Positions 1-12,249 of a stretch of 64,000 nt of DNA are shown piece by piece. The stretch is from the NCBI GenBank assembly GCA_022701365.1, contig JAKUHH010000061.1, positions 1 through 64,000 of the forward strand, read 5' to 3'. Numbering within the stretch: the stretch's first letter is position 1; the number at the start of each line of letters is the position of its first letter. Made by a program: the position numbers and the translations under genes. The stretch comes from Mycocentrospora acerina (Eukaryota > Ascomycota > Dothideomycetes > Pleosporales). The notes below the pieces were generated by a model, which did not search any database, had not been told where the DNA came from, and saw nothing but the letters and a program-made list of their open reading frames with translations.

Positions 1-59
1 ATATTAATGCCGCAGGCGTCAGAACAGACGCGCTGAAAAAGGCAAAGTTGGTGTTGTTT
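1..59. repeat. Terminal fragment of repeat family B (copy 1)
   Basis: This is nearly identical to the right ends of the copies at 18846-19098 and 22309-22560. It contains a perfect small hairpin, stem GCGTC (16-20) and GACGC (27-31) with loop AGAACA. All three copies stop at the same point just after a GGCAAAGTTGGT motif, so this looks like a true element terminus. The left part lies outside the window. Confidence 0.7.
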
Positions 60-174
60 TTAAGCAAGTATTCTATGTGTAGTATAATATATATAGTGCT
101 AGATCTAGACTTTGCTAACTAGATGCTATAAGCAAGGTAAGCCACGTTGACTGTGCACGTGCTTAGTCGTTACA
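60..174 (-). repeat. Truncated TRIM-type LTR (same family as 55936-57138)
   Basis: These roughly 115 bp match the right-hand part of the 195-bp terminal repeats at 55936-56130, 56455-56649 and 56944-57138, ending in the same GTCGTTACA. The first 80 bp of the repeat are missing; family B sequence (1-59) abuts instead. It is only lightly RIP-mutated. Orientation follows the polypurine-tract argument given for the intact array. Confidence 0.75.
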
Positions 175-178
175 CTAG

Positions 179-466
179 TGTAACGTTCACAACGTCACAT
201 CCTATCATTACCCCTGAGTCAACTAACACCTATCTAATAGCTACCTAATATGTACTTGCCTTAGATAGTAACCCTAAGAAGGGATATATAAAAGGGGCAG
301 TCTGTATAGCTCTATAGAGTAGTTTTTCTGTTTCTTTTTATATAAGACCTATAGGTAGAGAGAATAGTATCTTTAGTTTACTCTTTAGTCCTAGCACTCC
401 TATATGCCTAGTAGTAGACACTTTAGACCTTATTTAGATTACTCTCTTATAACCTGCATTGTTACA
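179..466 (+). repeat. 5' LTR of gypsy copy 1
   Basis: It starts TGTAAC and ends GTTACA (288 bp). A TATA box (TATATAAA, 285-292) lies about 36 bp upstream of AGTTTTTCTGT (321-331), the proposed RNA start and self-priming sequence. The first 50 bp are almost free of RIP, unlike the matching 3' LTR. Confidence 0.88.
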
Positions 467-481
467 TTATATAGAAAAACT
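467..481 (+). promoter_or_regulatory. Probable self-priming primer-binding site, gypsy copy 1
   Basis: Directly after the 5' LTR the sequence ATAGAAAAACT (471-481) is complementary, apart from one C-to-T change, to AGTTTTTCTGT at 321-331 inside the same LTR. It does not begin with the TGG expected for a tRNA-primed element. In Tf1/sushi-type chromoviruses the RNA 5' end pairs with such a site and primes itself. The unmutated form is seen in copy 3. Confidence 0.6.
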
Positions 482-3400
482 TGTTCTAGCTAGTAATAGC
501 CTCTAAATAATATTACTACTTGTTTTGTTTAGATTATATCTAAGCCTTATTTAATTTAGAACTAATTTAGACTATACTATTATATCTAGCATTTTATTAT
601 AGCTAGGATCTTTATAATATCTTAATAACTAAAGCTTTTAAGTTTAGAACTTCTTAGACTACTATATTAAGATTACTTTAGAATAGCTATATAAGATTGC
701 GCTAAAGTAGAAACTTAAAGACTACTAAAAACTTAGCAGAATTAGACTTAACTCTAATATCTGCTACTATTACTTTAAGTTTAAAGGAACTAAATTAAAG
801 ATAAGTATATACTTAAGGCTTAACCTTAAGAGTAATAGTAGAAGTATCTAATCTTACCTTATTCTCTAATTTTGTAAAAACTAGTGCAGAACTTATACTA
901 GATTTAGACTAAAGAAAGAAGGACTTAGCTTAATTAGTAGACTAGCTTTATATAGAAATCTAAGAACTTTAGTAAGCTATAATTACTTTAGACTATCTTT
1001 TACTTAGCACTAAATTACTCTTAACTCCTTTAGAATAACCTTAACTTCTAAATTTCTAGTCTAAGATTTTAATTAATAATACTATATATATAAAACTATC
1101 TAAAAAAACTCTTACTATTAAAGTCTTTAATAATAGTTATAACTTAACTTTTTACTAATAGTAAGCCTTAATCTAGGACTAGTTAGAGATTAATGCAGAC
1201 TACTATTAGAGTAAGCATGCCTGCATAGCATTAGTCTAAAGACATACTTTTAGCCTAGCTAAGGAGTACTTAGAGCCCTAATACTTATCTAATACCTTAT
1301 CTAACTGTTTTAAAATTATAGAAGATATAAATAACTTACTTAAATCTTATTTTATTATAAGAAATAAGATAGCTAAGAGCTAAGCTGCTTTTAATAAACT
1401 CTATATAAATAAGATAAAAACCTTTCTTACCTTTAAAGCACAGTTCTTTAGTGCTACTATTAAGAGATAAGTACTTAAATTAGAATAGTTTTACTACTTA
1501 TAGACAAAGATTATATAAACTTTATAAATGCCTAGCTTTAGATTTAAGTAATAATAGAATAACTCCTTTAAGCTTATAGTTAAATACTTAATAGCATTTA
1601 ATATAGAATAAAGGAACTATCTTTTAGTCTTAACTATAGAAAGTATAATCTATATAATATATAAACTAAGTTAACTTTATTTAAGTCTAATTTAGAGGTC
1701 CTTACTAAAAATAAACTATAATTTGTACTAATAAGCAGACCTTTATATCTAAATACAACTCTAACCTTTACCTGCCTTTTAGCCTATATCTAAGACTCTT
1801 AGTCTTATAAGAGATCTAACTCTAGGCAATTACTATAACTATAGCAAGCTAGGACACTTTATAAGGTAGTATTCTTTGCCTTAAGTATAGAAGATTTAAG
1901 TTTAAATACCTTAATAAGGATATTAAAGAATTAAGAGAAGACCTTAACTAAGAAGAGGATTAGATAAGAAATAAAGACACCTAAGAGGACCTCCTTTTCT
2001 AGGCCTAAACTATTATAACTTATTAAACTTTAGTCTCTTAAACTTATTTAGAGGACTATATTTTTTTCTCTTTCTATTCTTAGCACTAAAGGCTTTAAGG
2101 TCTAATTATACTCTTTAATTAATACTAGTGCTTAAAGTTATCTTTTCTTAAATTTAAAAATTACTACTTTTATTTTATTAGCTCTTTAGACTCTTATTTA
2201 AAAGCTACTCTTTTAGGTTACTATTAAAGGGTTTTAAGACTAAATCTCTTCTCTAGTAACTTAGTATATTTGTTTATATCTAATTATTAAAAAAAAAAAA
2301 AGATCTATAACTGCTTATTTATAATTATTAATCTTAGCTTATAAGACTATATTATTAAAATTAAATAGATAAAGCGTTTTAAGCTATAGTTAGATATAGA
2401 TTACTCTTAAATTATCTAGCTAAGCTGCTATCCTGCTATGTACAATCCTGCTCTACTGCTCTTAATAACTCTTAACTAAATAGTTTTTACTAAAACTATT
2501 ACTTTAGATATTATATAATAAGATAAGCTATAAGAATAAGAGGACTATTAAGAGAGGTATAGTATAACTACTGCTATTTATAAGATTTAAGAGATGCTTT
2601 AACTCTTAAAGAGTTAGAAGTTCTTGCTTCTTATTATATAATACTTAATACTAAAACCTATCTAACTCCTACTAGAACTTATCTTTACTAAACCTTCTTT
2701 TTATATTACTCTTATTTCTGCTAATACTTTCTACTTTAATATAAAATGCTAAAAAAATAGATTCTTTACTACTAGCTTTTATAAGATTAATAAAATTCTA
2801 GATAAGAAAAGGCTAAAAAATAACTCTAATAATATAGCTCTAGTATAAGACTAATTACTCTTCTATTACTACTCTTTCTAAGATGTCTTTAGTAAGACTG
2901 CTACAGAAACTTTTTTAGACTTTTAACTATATAACTATAAGATTATACTTACTAAACCTCTACTAAATAGCTATAGCATGTTATATAAGCAGAATATAGA
3001 AGAGTTAGAAGTAACTAAGTGCTATATCTAAGAGAACTTATAAAAAGGTTAGATTAAGTATAGTTAGAGCCTTTTTATATCTCTTATCTTATATGTTTAA
3101 AAGGCTAATAAGGACTTCTAAATTTATGTAGACTATTATAAACTAAATAACTTTACTTATAAAGATATCTATCTAATTTTTTATATAGATAAGCTCTTAG
3201 CCTGCCTTTTAAAGGCTAAGATCTTTACTAAGTTTAATATTTATTCTATATTTAACTATATCTGTATAGATCTAGATTCTAAAAAATATACTACTTTCTA
3301 AACCTGTTATAAAATATATAAATATAAGGTACTACCTTTTAGCCTCTATAATAGCCTTGCAACTTACTAATAATATATAAATAATATAATAATTAATTTC

Positions 3401-5989
3401 CTAGATAACTTCTATATTACTTACTTAGATAATATTTTAATATATTTAGAAGACCTTATTACTTATAAAGAGCATATAAAGTAGGTACTAGAAAGACTAT
3501 ATACTGCTAGCCTTTAAGAAGATATTAAAAAAAGCAAGTTTTACATTATATATATAAAGTACCTTAGTTATATATTAACTAATAAAGGTATTAAGGTTAA
3601 CTTAAAAAAAGAAGAAGCTTTAAAGAACTAAAAGAGACTAACTACTATTATAAGTATAAAGTCTTTCTTAGGCTTTACTAGTTTTTACTACTAATTTATT
3701 ACTAAGTTTTTATAAGTTATAAAACTCTTTATTATACTATAAAGCCTTATAATACTTTTTATATAGACTTTAGAGTATAAGAAGGCTTTTTATCTCTTTA
3801 AGACTGCTCTTTTAGTAATACTAACTCTATATTATTTTAAACCTAAGTATAATACTTAGATTAAAACAGACTTATTAGACAGTGTTGTAGCAGGAGTATT
3901 ATCTTAAAAACACTCTAATAAAAAATAGTACCTTATAGCCTTTTATAGTAAGGTCTTATCTAGAGCTAAGCTTAATTAGGAAATATATAATAAAGAACTT
4001 TTTGCTATTCTTTAAGCCTTCTTAAAATAGAAGGCTAAACTAACCTTTATTTAGACTTAAGTCTTAGTGTTTTTAAACTACTGCGCCCTAGAATACTTTA
4101 TAACTACTAAGGTACTTAATACTAGATAAGTATAATAGTCTAAAGCCTTAGCCCCTTTTAATTTCTAAATTAAGTATATACTAGGCAAGAATAATAAGAG
4201 AGCTAATATCTTTAGCTAATAAGAACAGGACTTAAGCTAGTTAAAATCTGCCTAAGAAGATACTTAATTATAAGTCTTACTTAAGCTCTATTGTCTTTAT
4301 AGCTAAATTAATACTAATCTAGCTTAGACTTACCTCTAAACTTAAGTTTAATAGATAGTTTCTATTAATGCCTTACTAACTAATATAACCCTTATAGATT
4401 TTAATACTCTAGAACTAATAAATATAGTTCTTTGTAAGAACTAGTTAACTTTTAAGGAATAATAAGTAAAGCTGCTAGATAACTATTAGATTAGTAATAG
4501 ACTCTTACTTTACTAGGACTAACTCTGCTTATTTAGAGATTCTCTCTTATATACCTAGCTTATTTATAAGGTATATAATTAAATCCCTACTATATACTTT
4601 AGCTTTAAAAAGACTTATTAGTTACTAGCCTAATAGTACTATTAGAAAGGTATAAAGGCTAGTTATTAATAGTATATGCAAAACTATATTGCTTATTATA
4701 GAGGTTATCTAAGACAGTCCTGTCTCTTAGGTTACCTGCACCTGTTACCTATCTCTAAGAGACTAATATAGTACTGATATATTAATTTTAAGGATTTTCT
4801 AAAAGATTAAGCTAGGTATAACTAGATTATAGTAATTATTAATTAATAATCTAAATAAGCTATTACTATCCTATGTTATAAGATAATTAACGCCTAAGGC
4901 ATAGCAAACTTATTTATTTAATAGGTGTACTATTTTAGACATACCCTAGATATAGTTATATCTAACTATAGTTCTTAATTTATCTTTAGTTTTTAGTTAG
5001 AATTCTGCTAAATTATAGGTATAAAAGTTAAACTTTCTACTGCTTATTATAAAGAAATAGACAGCTAAACAGAGATTATAAATAAATATATTAATTAAAG
5101 ACTATAGCCTTTTATATTCTTTAACTAAGATAACTAGAGTAACTTCTTACTTTTAATTAACTATGCTTAGATAACTCTCCTCTATAGCGCTATTAGAATA
5201 GCCTTATATTAGCTCCTCTTTAGTAGTAAACTAAAACAGAGTTAGAATTAAGAGAGCTCTATACTCTTTACTAAATAATTTAACAAGATTAACTACTAAG
5301 ATGCCTTTATATTAACAACCTGCATGCATAGTATATAGTAATAAGCTAAAGATAATATAAAAAAGGCCTAAGCCTAAAGATAAGCTATAGTTAATAATTA
5401 CTAATAACTAGTAGATTAGTAAGTTAGAGATATAGTATACTTATCTACTAAAAACTTAACTAATATAAGGCCTAGCTAAAAGCTATCTATACAATAAGAA
5501 AGACCTTTTAAAGTACTAAAGTAAGTTAGCTACTTATATTAGTTAAAGTTACTCTTAAGTTCTTTTATTTATAATATCTTCTTACTAAGCTTCTTATATA
5601 AAGATCTTTAAGATCTTTTACTAAAATAAAAAGCACTAAAACTTCTTAGAAGCTTAATTTATAGTATAAAAGAGTAAAAAGTAGAAGAGATACTTACTAG
5701 TAAAGTGCATTAATTTATACTAAAATATTAAGTTAGCTAAGTTAGATATAACTTAGACCTTATTTAGTATAAAGCCTTAAATTTTATAAAATCCTTCTAT
5801 AAGTTAAAGGCTTTTTATAAGAAGTATCTAAAAAAGCTAAGCCTGCTATAAAGACTAAAAAGCTAGTTATAAGCTTAAAAAGATAGAGTAGAAGATATAT
5901 TATATTTAAAAGATAATTAAGTTAGAGATTATAATCTTTATTTATAAATATATATAGTATACATAAGCTAACTAACTTAACTTAGACAC

Positions 5990-6930
5990 AGTCTTGGTGC
6001 TACTTATTACTATGTCCTTTACTAAACTCTATTAGCTTGCTCTTACCTAAAGACCTTATTATATTATTACTACTACTGCCTCTACTAACCTTCCTTCTAA
6101 TAGCTACCTTACTTCTACTACCTTTACTCCCCTTTACTAATACTACTACTATTTCTGCTATTTTTACTGCTATCTCTTCTATCCTCTTTTTTATCTCTTC
6201 TATTATAGCCTTTATGCCTACTACTACTCTTTAAATCTCCTTTAACTCTACTTATAAGAACTAAACCTCCTTCTCTATTAACTAATAATCTATAAGCATA
6301 ACTTCTACTATAGTTATACTAGTAACTTAAGAGTTAGCTACTTATATATATATTACTAGCTAATAAGCTGCCTTAGTAGTAAGCTCCTTAACTATATCTA
6401 TCTTTTTCTTATTATTAATACTGCTATAGATAGAGTTACTCTATAAGTTTAGAGCCTGCTAGAAAGACTTAAACTTAAGTCTAATATATAACAGCACTTG
6501 TTAAGAAATTAGTATTAAAGACTATAAAATAAGATATAGATACTTACTAAATTATACTTTTTATTCTACTTTATATAATAGTAGTATTTCTTTAACCTTA
6601 CTAAATAAAACTTAAACTTAATAAATTACCTGCAGGTAACAGCCTGCATGCACTGCATATAGATAACCTAGAAAGCTACTAGGAGGGCACTAAGGGGGAC
6701 AGGGATTAGCATAGGGGCAGGTGTAGGTGTAGTTGTAGGTGTGGTTGTAGGTGTAGGCGTGGGTGTGGGCGTAGGTGCAGGTGCTGGTGCTGGTGCTGGT
6801 GCTAGTGCTGGTGCTGGTGCTAGTGCTAGTGCTAGTGCTAATACTGCTAGTGTTGTTGTTATTGTTGCTGTTGTAGTTGTAGTTGTAATTGTAGTTTTAC
6901 TATAATTATTAGCAAAAGACTACTAAAAAG
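5990..6930 (-). pseudogene. Antisense coiled-coil ORF of the gypsy family (copy 1)
   Basis: Reading opposite to pol, one frame runs from a Thr/Ala/Pro-rich repeat (about 6900-6700) through a Leu/Lys/Glu/Arg-rich segment with coiled-coil character to a basic Ser/Arg/Lys-rich end near 6000. It is interrupted only by TAA/TAG. Two glutamine codons are intact here, CAA at 6500-6498 and CAG at 6458-6456, where copy 3 has stops. It lies between the chromodomain end of pol and the 3' LTR. Function is unknown, with no family recognised. A one-base indel relative to copy 3 near the C-terminus makes the end uncertain. Confidence 0.5.
6717..6900. repeat. GGTGTA/GGTGCT hexamer and GTT trinucleotide tract
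   Basis: Imperfect 6-bp units (GGTGTA, GGTGCT, GTAGTT) sit inside the gypsy copy at a fixed place between integrase and 3' LTR. Equivalent tracts are at 9962-10110 and, inverted, 11403-11525. On the antisense strand they encode Thr, Thr/Ala and Pro-Ala repeats. The tract is less TA-shifted than its surroundings. Confidence 0.85.
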
Positions 6931-7360
6931 GCTTAATAAAGGATATATATAAAAAATGTTAAGCCTAACTACTAAAGAGGTTAAGATTTTAGAAAAAAAG
7001 CCTTAATATATAAGAAACTATCTTAAAGTAAAAGAGATAATTATTAAGGTAATAATAAAGAAACTTTTTTTTCTTAAGGTAAAAGTTAAAATATTATTAA
7101 AGATTACCTTGCAGCAAGATGCAAATAAAAGTTAAATATAAAAAAAGATATATTTAAATAAAATAAGGACTTATACTATAAAGAAAGGTAAAAAAAAAGA
7201 AGTAATATAAACTTTAGATAAAAAGGTTTTGCAAGGACAAGAGAAAGAAACTTAGATACTATCTAAACCTTACTCTTCTTCTTCTTTTTTTTCTTTTTTA
7301 TACAGATAAAAGATAACTCTATAAAAAGGGACTTTTTGCCTATATAGAGAGGGGGGGTAG

Positions 7361-7648
7361 TATAACATTTATAATATTATATCCTATTATTAACTCTAAG
7401 TTAACTAACACCTATTTAATAGCTACTTAATTTATACTTGCCTTAGATAGTAACCTTAGGAAGAGATATATAAAGAGGGCAGTCTATGTAGCTTTATAAA
7501 GTAGTTTTTCTGTATCCTTTTGTACAAGACCTATAGGTGTAGAGAATAGTATCTTTAGTATATCCTCTAGTCCTAGCACTCCTATATGCCTAGTAGTAGA
7601 CACTTCAGACCCTATTTAGATCACTCTCTTATAACCTGTGTTGTTACA
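7361..7648 (+). repeat. 3' LTR of gypsy copy 1
   Basis: This is 288 bp, aligned end to end with the 5' LTR, and preceded by the polypurine tract ending GGTAG. The first bases are RIP-changed (TATAAC for TGTAAC). It is followed by CTAG and then directly by the interior of copy 2. Confidence 0.88.
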
Positions 7649-9194
7649 CTAGTTATTAATAGTATATTTAAAACTGCATCTCTTGTTATAGAAGATATCT
7701 AAGATAGTCCTGTCTCCCTAGATATCTCTACCTGTTGCTTATCCCTAAAAGACTAATGCAGTACCTATGTATAGATTTTAAAGATTTCTTAAAAGATTAA
7801 GCTTAGTATAACTAGATTATAGTAATTATTAACTAACTATCTAAATAAGCTATTACTATCTTATGTTATAAGATAATTAATGCCTAAGGCATAGCAAACC
7901 TGTTTGTCTAATAGGTGTACTATTTTAGATTCACTTGAAACATAATTATATTAAACTATAGTCTTTAATTTATTTCTAGTTTCTAGTTAGAGTTCTGTTA
8001 AATTATAGGTGTAAAGGTTAAGCTTTCTACTACTTATCATAAAAAGATAGATAGGTAAACAGAGATTATAAATAAGTATATTAATTAGAAATTGCAGCTT
8101 TTTATATCCTTTAACTAAAATAATTAGAGTAACTTTTTACTTTTAATTAACTGTGCTTAGATAACTCTCTTCTACAGTGCTATTAGGATAGCCTTGTACT
8201 AGCTCCTCTTTAGTAGTAAACTTAGATAGAGTTAGAACTAAGAGAGCTTTATACCCTTAGCTAAATAATTTAACAAAATTAACTATTATAACACCTTTGC
8301 ATTAACAACCTGCATACATAACACTTAGTAATAAGCTAAAGATAACTTAGAAAAGGCCTAGGCCTAAATATAAGCTGTAGTTAATAGGCACTAATAACTA
8401 GTAGATTAGCAAGTTAGAGATATAGTATACCTATCTACTAAAAACCTAACTAATATAAGGCCTAGCTAAAAGCTATCTGCATAATAAGAAAGACTCTTTA
8501 AAGTACTAAAGTAAGTTAGCTACTTATATTAGTTAAAGTTACTTCTAAGTTCTTTTATCTATAATATCTTTTTACTAAGTGTCTTATATAAAGATCTTTA
8601 TAATCTTTTGCTAAAATAAGAAGTACTAAAACCCCTAAAAAGCTTAATTTATAGTATAGAAGAGTAAAAGGTAGAAGAAATACTTACTAGTAAAGTGTGT
8701 TAATCTACACTAAAATATTAAGTTAGCTAAGTTAAATATAACTTAGACTTTATTTAGTATAAAGCTTTAAATTTTATAGGATTTTTTTATAAGTTAAAGG
8801 CTTTCTATAAGAAGTATCTAAAAAAGCTAAGCTTACTATAAAGACTAAAAAGCTAGTTATAAGCCTAAAAAGACAAAGTAAAAGATATATTATATTTAGA
8901 AGATAATTAAGTTAGAGATTATAATTCCTATTTATAAATATATATAGTATATATAAGCTAACAGACCTAACTTAGATATAGTTTAGGCGCTACTTATTGC
9001 TATATCCTTACTAAACTCTATTAGCTTACTCTTGCTTAGAGACCGTACTACATTATTACTACTACTACTTCTACTAACCTTCTCTCTAATAGCTACTTTA
9101 CCCTTACTACTTTTACTCCTTTTTACTAATGCTACTGCTATTTCTGCTATCTTTACTGCTATCTCTTTTATTTTTTCTCTTATCTCCTCTATTA

Positions 9195-9463
9195 TAGCCT
9201 TTATACTTTTTTTTTTTTTTTTTCTTCATTTATATTGCATTAATCTATCTAACTAGCTAGACTAAATACAATAATGCCTATGCAGACGTTAGTCTATGAG
9301 GCGCTGTTTTTCCTCCTAGGCTAAGCTCTCTTATTCTAGAGCCCTAGAAGCCTAGTAAAACAGTAGTAGTGTTCTCACTACGTGGCTTTCTAACAATAGT
9401 TCATTTCTCTAGCAGGTCTATTTCGTTGTAGTAGGCCTTTAGGTCAAGGCTAGCCTTTATACT
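9195..9463 (-). mobile_element. SINE-like or truncated LINE retroposon with 13-bp target duplication
   Basis: An insertion of about 243 bp (9208-9450) is absent from copy 1 at the same place. It is bounded by identical TAGCCTTTATACT at 9195-9207 and 9451-9463. It begins with about 16 T on the plus strand, i.e. a poly(A) tail at its 3' end on the minus strand. Poly(A) plus a long target duplication is the hallmark of target-primed reverse transcription. It retains more CG than the host element. No coding capacity is seen, and no clear tRNA or 5S promoter was identified. Confidence 0.7.
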
Positions 9464-11361
9464 TACTACTACTCTCTAAATCTATTTTAACTTTGCTTAT
9501 AAAGACTAAACTTCTTTTTTTATTAACTAATAATATATAAGTATAACCTCTGCTGAAGTTATGCTAGTAACCTAAAAGTTAGCTACTTATATATATATTA
9601 CTAGCTAATAAGCTGCTTTAGCAGTAAGCTTTTTAACTATATCTATCTTTTTTTTATTATTAATACTGCTATAGATAAAGTTACCTTATAAGTTTAAAGC
9701 CTGCTAAAAAGACTTAAACTTAAGTCTAATATATAACAGCACTTATTAAGAAATTAGCACTAAAGACTATAAGACAAGATATAAATACTTACTAAATTAT
9801 ACTTCTTATTCTACTTTATATAATAGCAGTATTTCTTTAACCTTACTAAATAAAACTTAAACTTAATAAATTGCCTATAGGCAACAGCCTATACACACTG
9901 CATGCAGATAACCTAAAAGGCTACTAAGAAGGCACTAGGGGAGACAGAGATTAGCATAAGGGCAGGTATAAGTGTAGTTATAGGCGCAGGTGCAGGTACT
10001 GGTGCTAGTGCTAGTGCTAGTGCTGCTAGTGTTATTGTTGTTATTGTTGTTATTGTTGCTGCTGCTACTGCAGTTATAGTTATAGTTGTAGTTGTAATTA
10101 TAGTTTTGCTATACTTATTAGCAAAACACTACTAAAAAGGCTTAATAAAGGATATATACAAAAAACATTAAGCCTAACTACTAATAAGATTAAGATTTTA
10201 AAGAAAGAAGCCTCTATATATAAAAACCTGTTTTAAAGTAAAAGAGATAATTATTAAGGCAATAATAAAGAAAATTTTTCTTAAAGTAAAAGTTAAAATA
10301 TTATTAAAGATTACTTTACAGTAAGATATAAATAAAAGTTAAATATAGAAAAAGATATATTTAGATAAGATAGAGACTTATACTATAAAGAAAAGTAAAA
10401 GAAAGAAGTAATATAAACTTTAGATAAAAGAGTTTTATAAAAATAAAAAAAATAAACCTAGATACTATCTAAACTCTACTTTAGTCTTTCTTTTCTTTCT
10501 TTTTTATACAGATAAAAGATAACTCTGTAAAAAGAGACTTTTTGCTTATATAAAAAGAAGAGTAGTGTAATGTTTACAATATTATATCTTATTATTACCC
10601 CTAAGTTAACTAACACTTATCTAATAGCTACTTAATTTATACTTGCCTTAGATAGTAACTGTAACAACGCAGGTTATAAGAGAGTGATCTGAATAGGGTC
10701 TGAAGTGTCTACTACTAGGCATATAGGAGTGCTAGGACTAGAGGGTAAACTAAAGATACTATTCTCTACACCTATAGGTCTTATACAAAAGGATACAGAA
10801 AAACTACTCTATAAAGCTACACAGACTGCCCTCTTTATATATACCTTCTTAGGGTTATTATCTAAGGCAGGTACAAATTAGGTAGCTATTAGATAGGTGT
10901 TAGTTAACTTAGGGGTAATAATATAATATAATGTTGTAAATATTACACTACCCTCCCTTTATGTAGGCAGAAAGTCCCTTTTTGCAGAGTTGTCTTTTAT
11001 CTGTGTAGAGGGGAGAGAGAAGAAAGGGTAAAGTAGGGTTTAGACAGCATCTAGGTTTCTTTCTCTTATCCTTGCAAAACTCTTTTATCTAAAGTTTATA
11101 TTACCTCTTTTCTTTATCTTTCTTTATAGTATAAGTCCTTATCTTATCTAAACATGTCTTTTTTTATATTTAACTCTTATTTACATCCTAATACAGAGTA
11201 ATATTTAACAATATTTTAACTTTTACCTTAAAAAATTTTTCTTTATTATTGCCCTAATAATTGTCTCTTTTACCTTAAGACAGGTTCCTATATATAGAGG
11301 CTTCCCCCCCTAAAATCTTAATCTTCTTAGCAGTTAAGCTTAACATTTTTGTACGTACCCT

Positions 11362-12249
11362 TTGTTAAGCCTTTTTAGTAGTATTTTACTAATAAGTATT
11401 AGCAAAACTACAACTATAACTACAACCACAACCACAACTGCAGCAGCAGCAACAGCAACACTAGCAACAACAACACTAGCAACAACACCAGCACCCGCAC
11501 CCGCACCTGCACCAGCACCCGCACCTGCCCCCTATGCTAATCCCTGTCCCCCCTGGTGCCCTCCTGGTAGCCTTCTAGGTTATCTGCATGCAGTGCGTGC
11601 AGGCTGTTGCCTGCAGGCAATTTATTAAGTTTAAGTTTTATTTAGTAAAGTTAAAGAAATACTGCTATTATATAAAGTAGAATAAGAAGTGTAATTTAGT
11701 AAGTATCTGTATCTTATTTTATAGTCTTTAGTACTAATTTCTTAATAAGTGCTATTATATATTAGACTTAAGTTTAGGTCCTTTTAGTAGGCTTTAAACT
11801 TATAAGGTAACTCTGTCTATAGCAGCATTAATAATAAAGAAGAGATAGATATAGTTATAAAGCTTACTGCTAAGGCAGCCTATTAGCTAGTAATATATAT
11901 ATAAGTAGCTAACTCTTAAGTTACTAGCATAACTACAGCAGAAGTTATGCTTACATATTATTAGTTAATAGAGAAAGAGGTTTAGTCCTTGCAGGCAGAG
12001 TTAAGAGAGATTTAAAGGGTAGTAGTAGGTATAAGGGCTGTAATAGAGGGGATAAGAGAGAGGATAAAAGAGATAGCAGCAAAGATAGCAGAGATAGCAG
12101 TAGCATTAGTAAAGAGAGGTAGAGGTAGTAGAAGTAAGGTAGCTATTAGGGGGAAGGTTAGTAGAGGTAGTAGTAGTAATAATGTTATAAGGTCTCTAAG
12201 TAAGAGCAAGCTAACAGAGTTTAGCAAAGACACAGCAATAAGTAGCACC
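11362..12249 (+). pseudogene. Antisense coiled-coil ORF of the gypsy family (copy 3, best preserved)
   Basis: One plus-strand frame, opposite to pol of this copy, is fully open from 11362 to 11628. It begins with Ser/Ile, then T and A runs, then about ten Pro-Ala repeats and a Cys/Pro motif (NPCPPWCPPG). It then continues in the same frame to 12249 with about 16 stops, all TAA or TAG and none TGA. From about 11960 it reads like a heptad coiled coil (LIEKEV, LQAELREI, IRERIKEIAAKIAEI) and ends basic and Ser/Arg-rich. Two of these stops are glutamine codons in copy 1. No start ATG is evident upstream; copy 2 has the frame too, split by the SINE-like insert. Confidence 0.55.

Larger units (their letters stand above)
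179..7648 (+). mobile_element. Full-length RIP-dead Ty3/gypsy chromovirus, copy 1
   Basis: Two 288-bp LTRs (179-466 and 7361-7648) flank about 6.9 kb. On the plus strand one can read a gag zinc knuckle (about 1826-1880), reverse transcriptase with the order IFTKF...DLDSKKYTTF...YLDNILIYLED (about 3190-3620), RNase H (about 3840-4080), integrase (about 4660-5280) and a chromodomain-like end (about 5740-5900), all with many TAA/TAG codons. A G-rich polypurine tract (GAGGGGGGGTAG) precedes the 3' LTR. The direct flanks share only 4 bp (CTAG), so a clean 5-bp target duplication is not shown. It cannot make protein. Confidence 0.88.

Noticed and set aside
6037..6234. Leu/Phe-rich frames at 6037-6234, 9032-9256 and 12012-12248 as membrane proteins
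   Set aside because: They lie on the strand opposite the coiled-coil frame; Lys/Glu/Arg codons read backwards give Leu/Phe/Ser, so these are shadows in RIP-altered DNA.
174..7653. A 5-bp target duplication for gypsy copy 1
   Set aside because: Flanks read ACTAG and CTAGT; only CTAG is shared directly at both ends, so a standard 5-bp duplication is not demonstrated.
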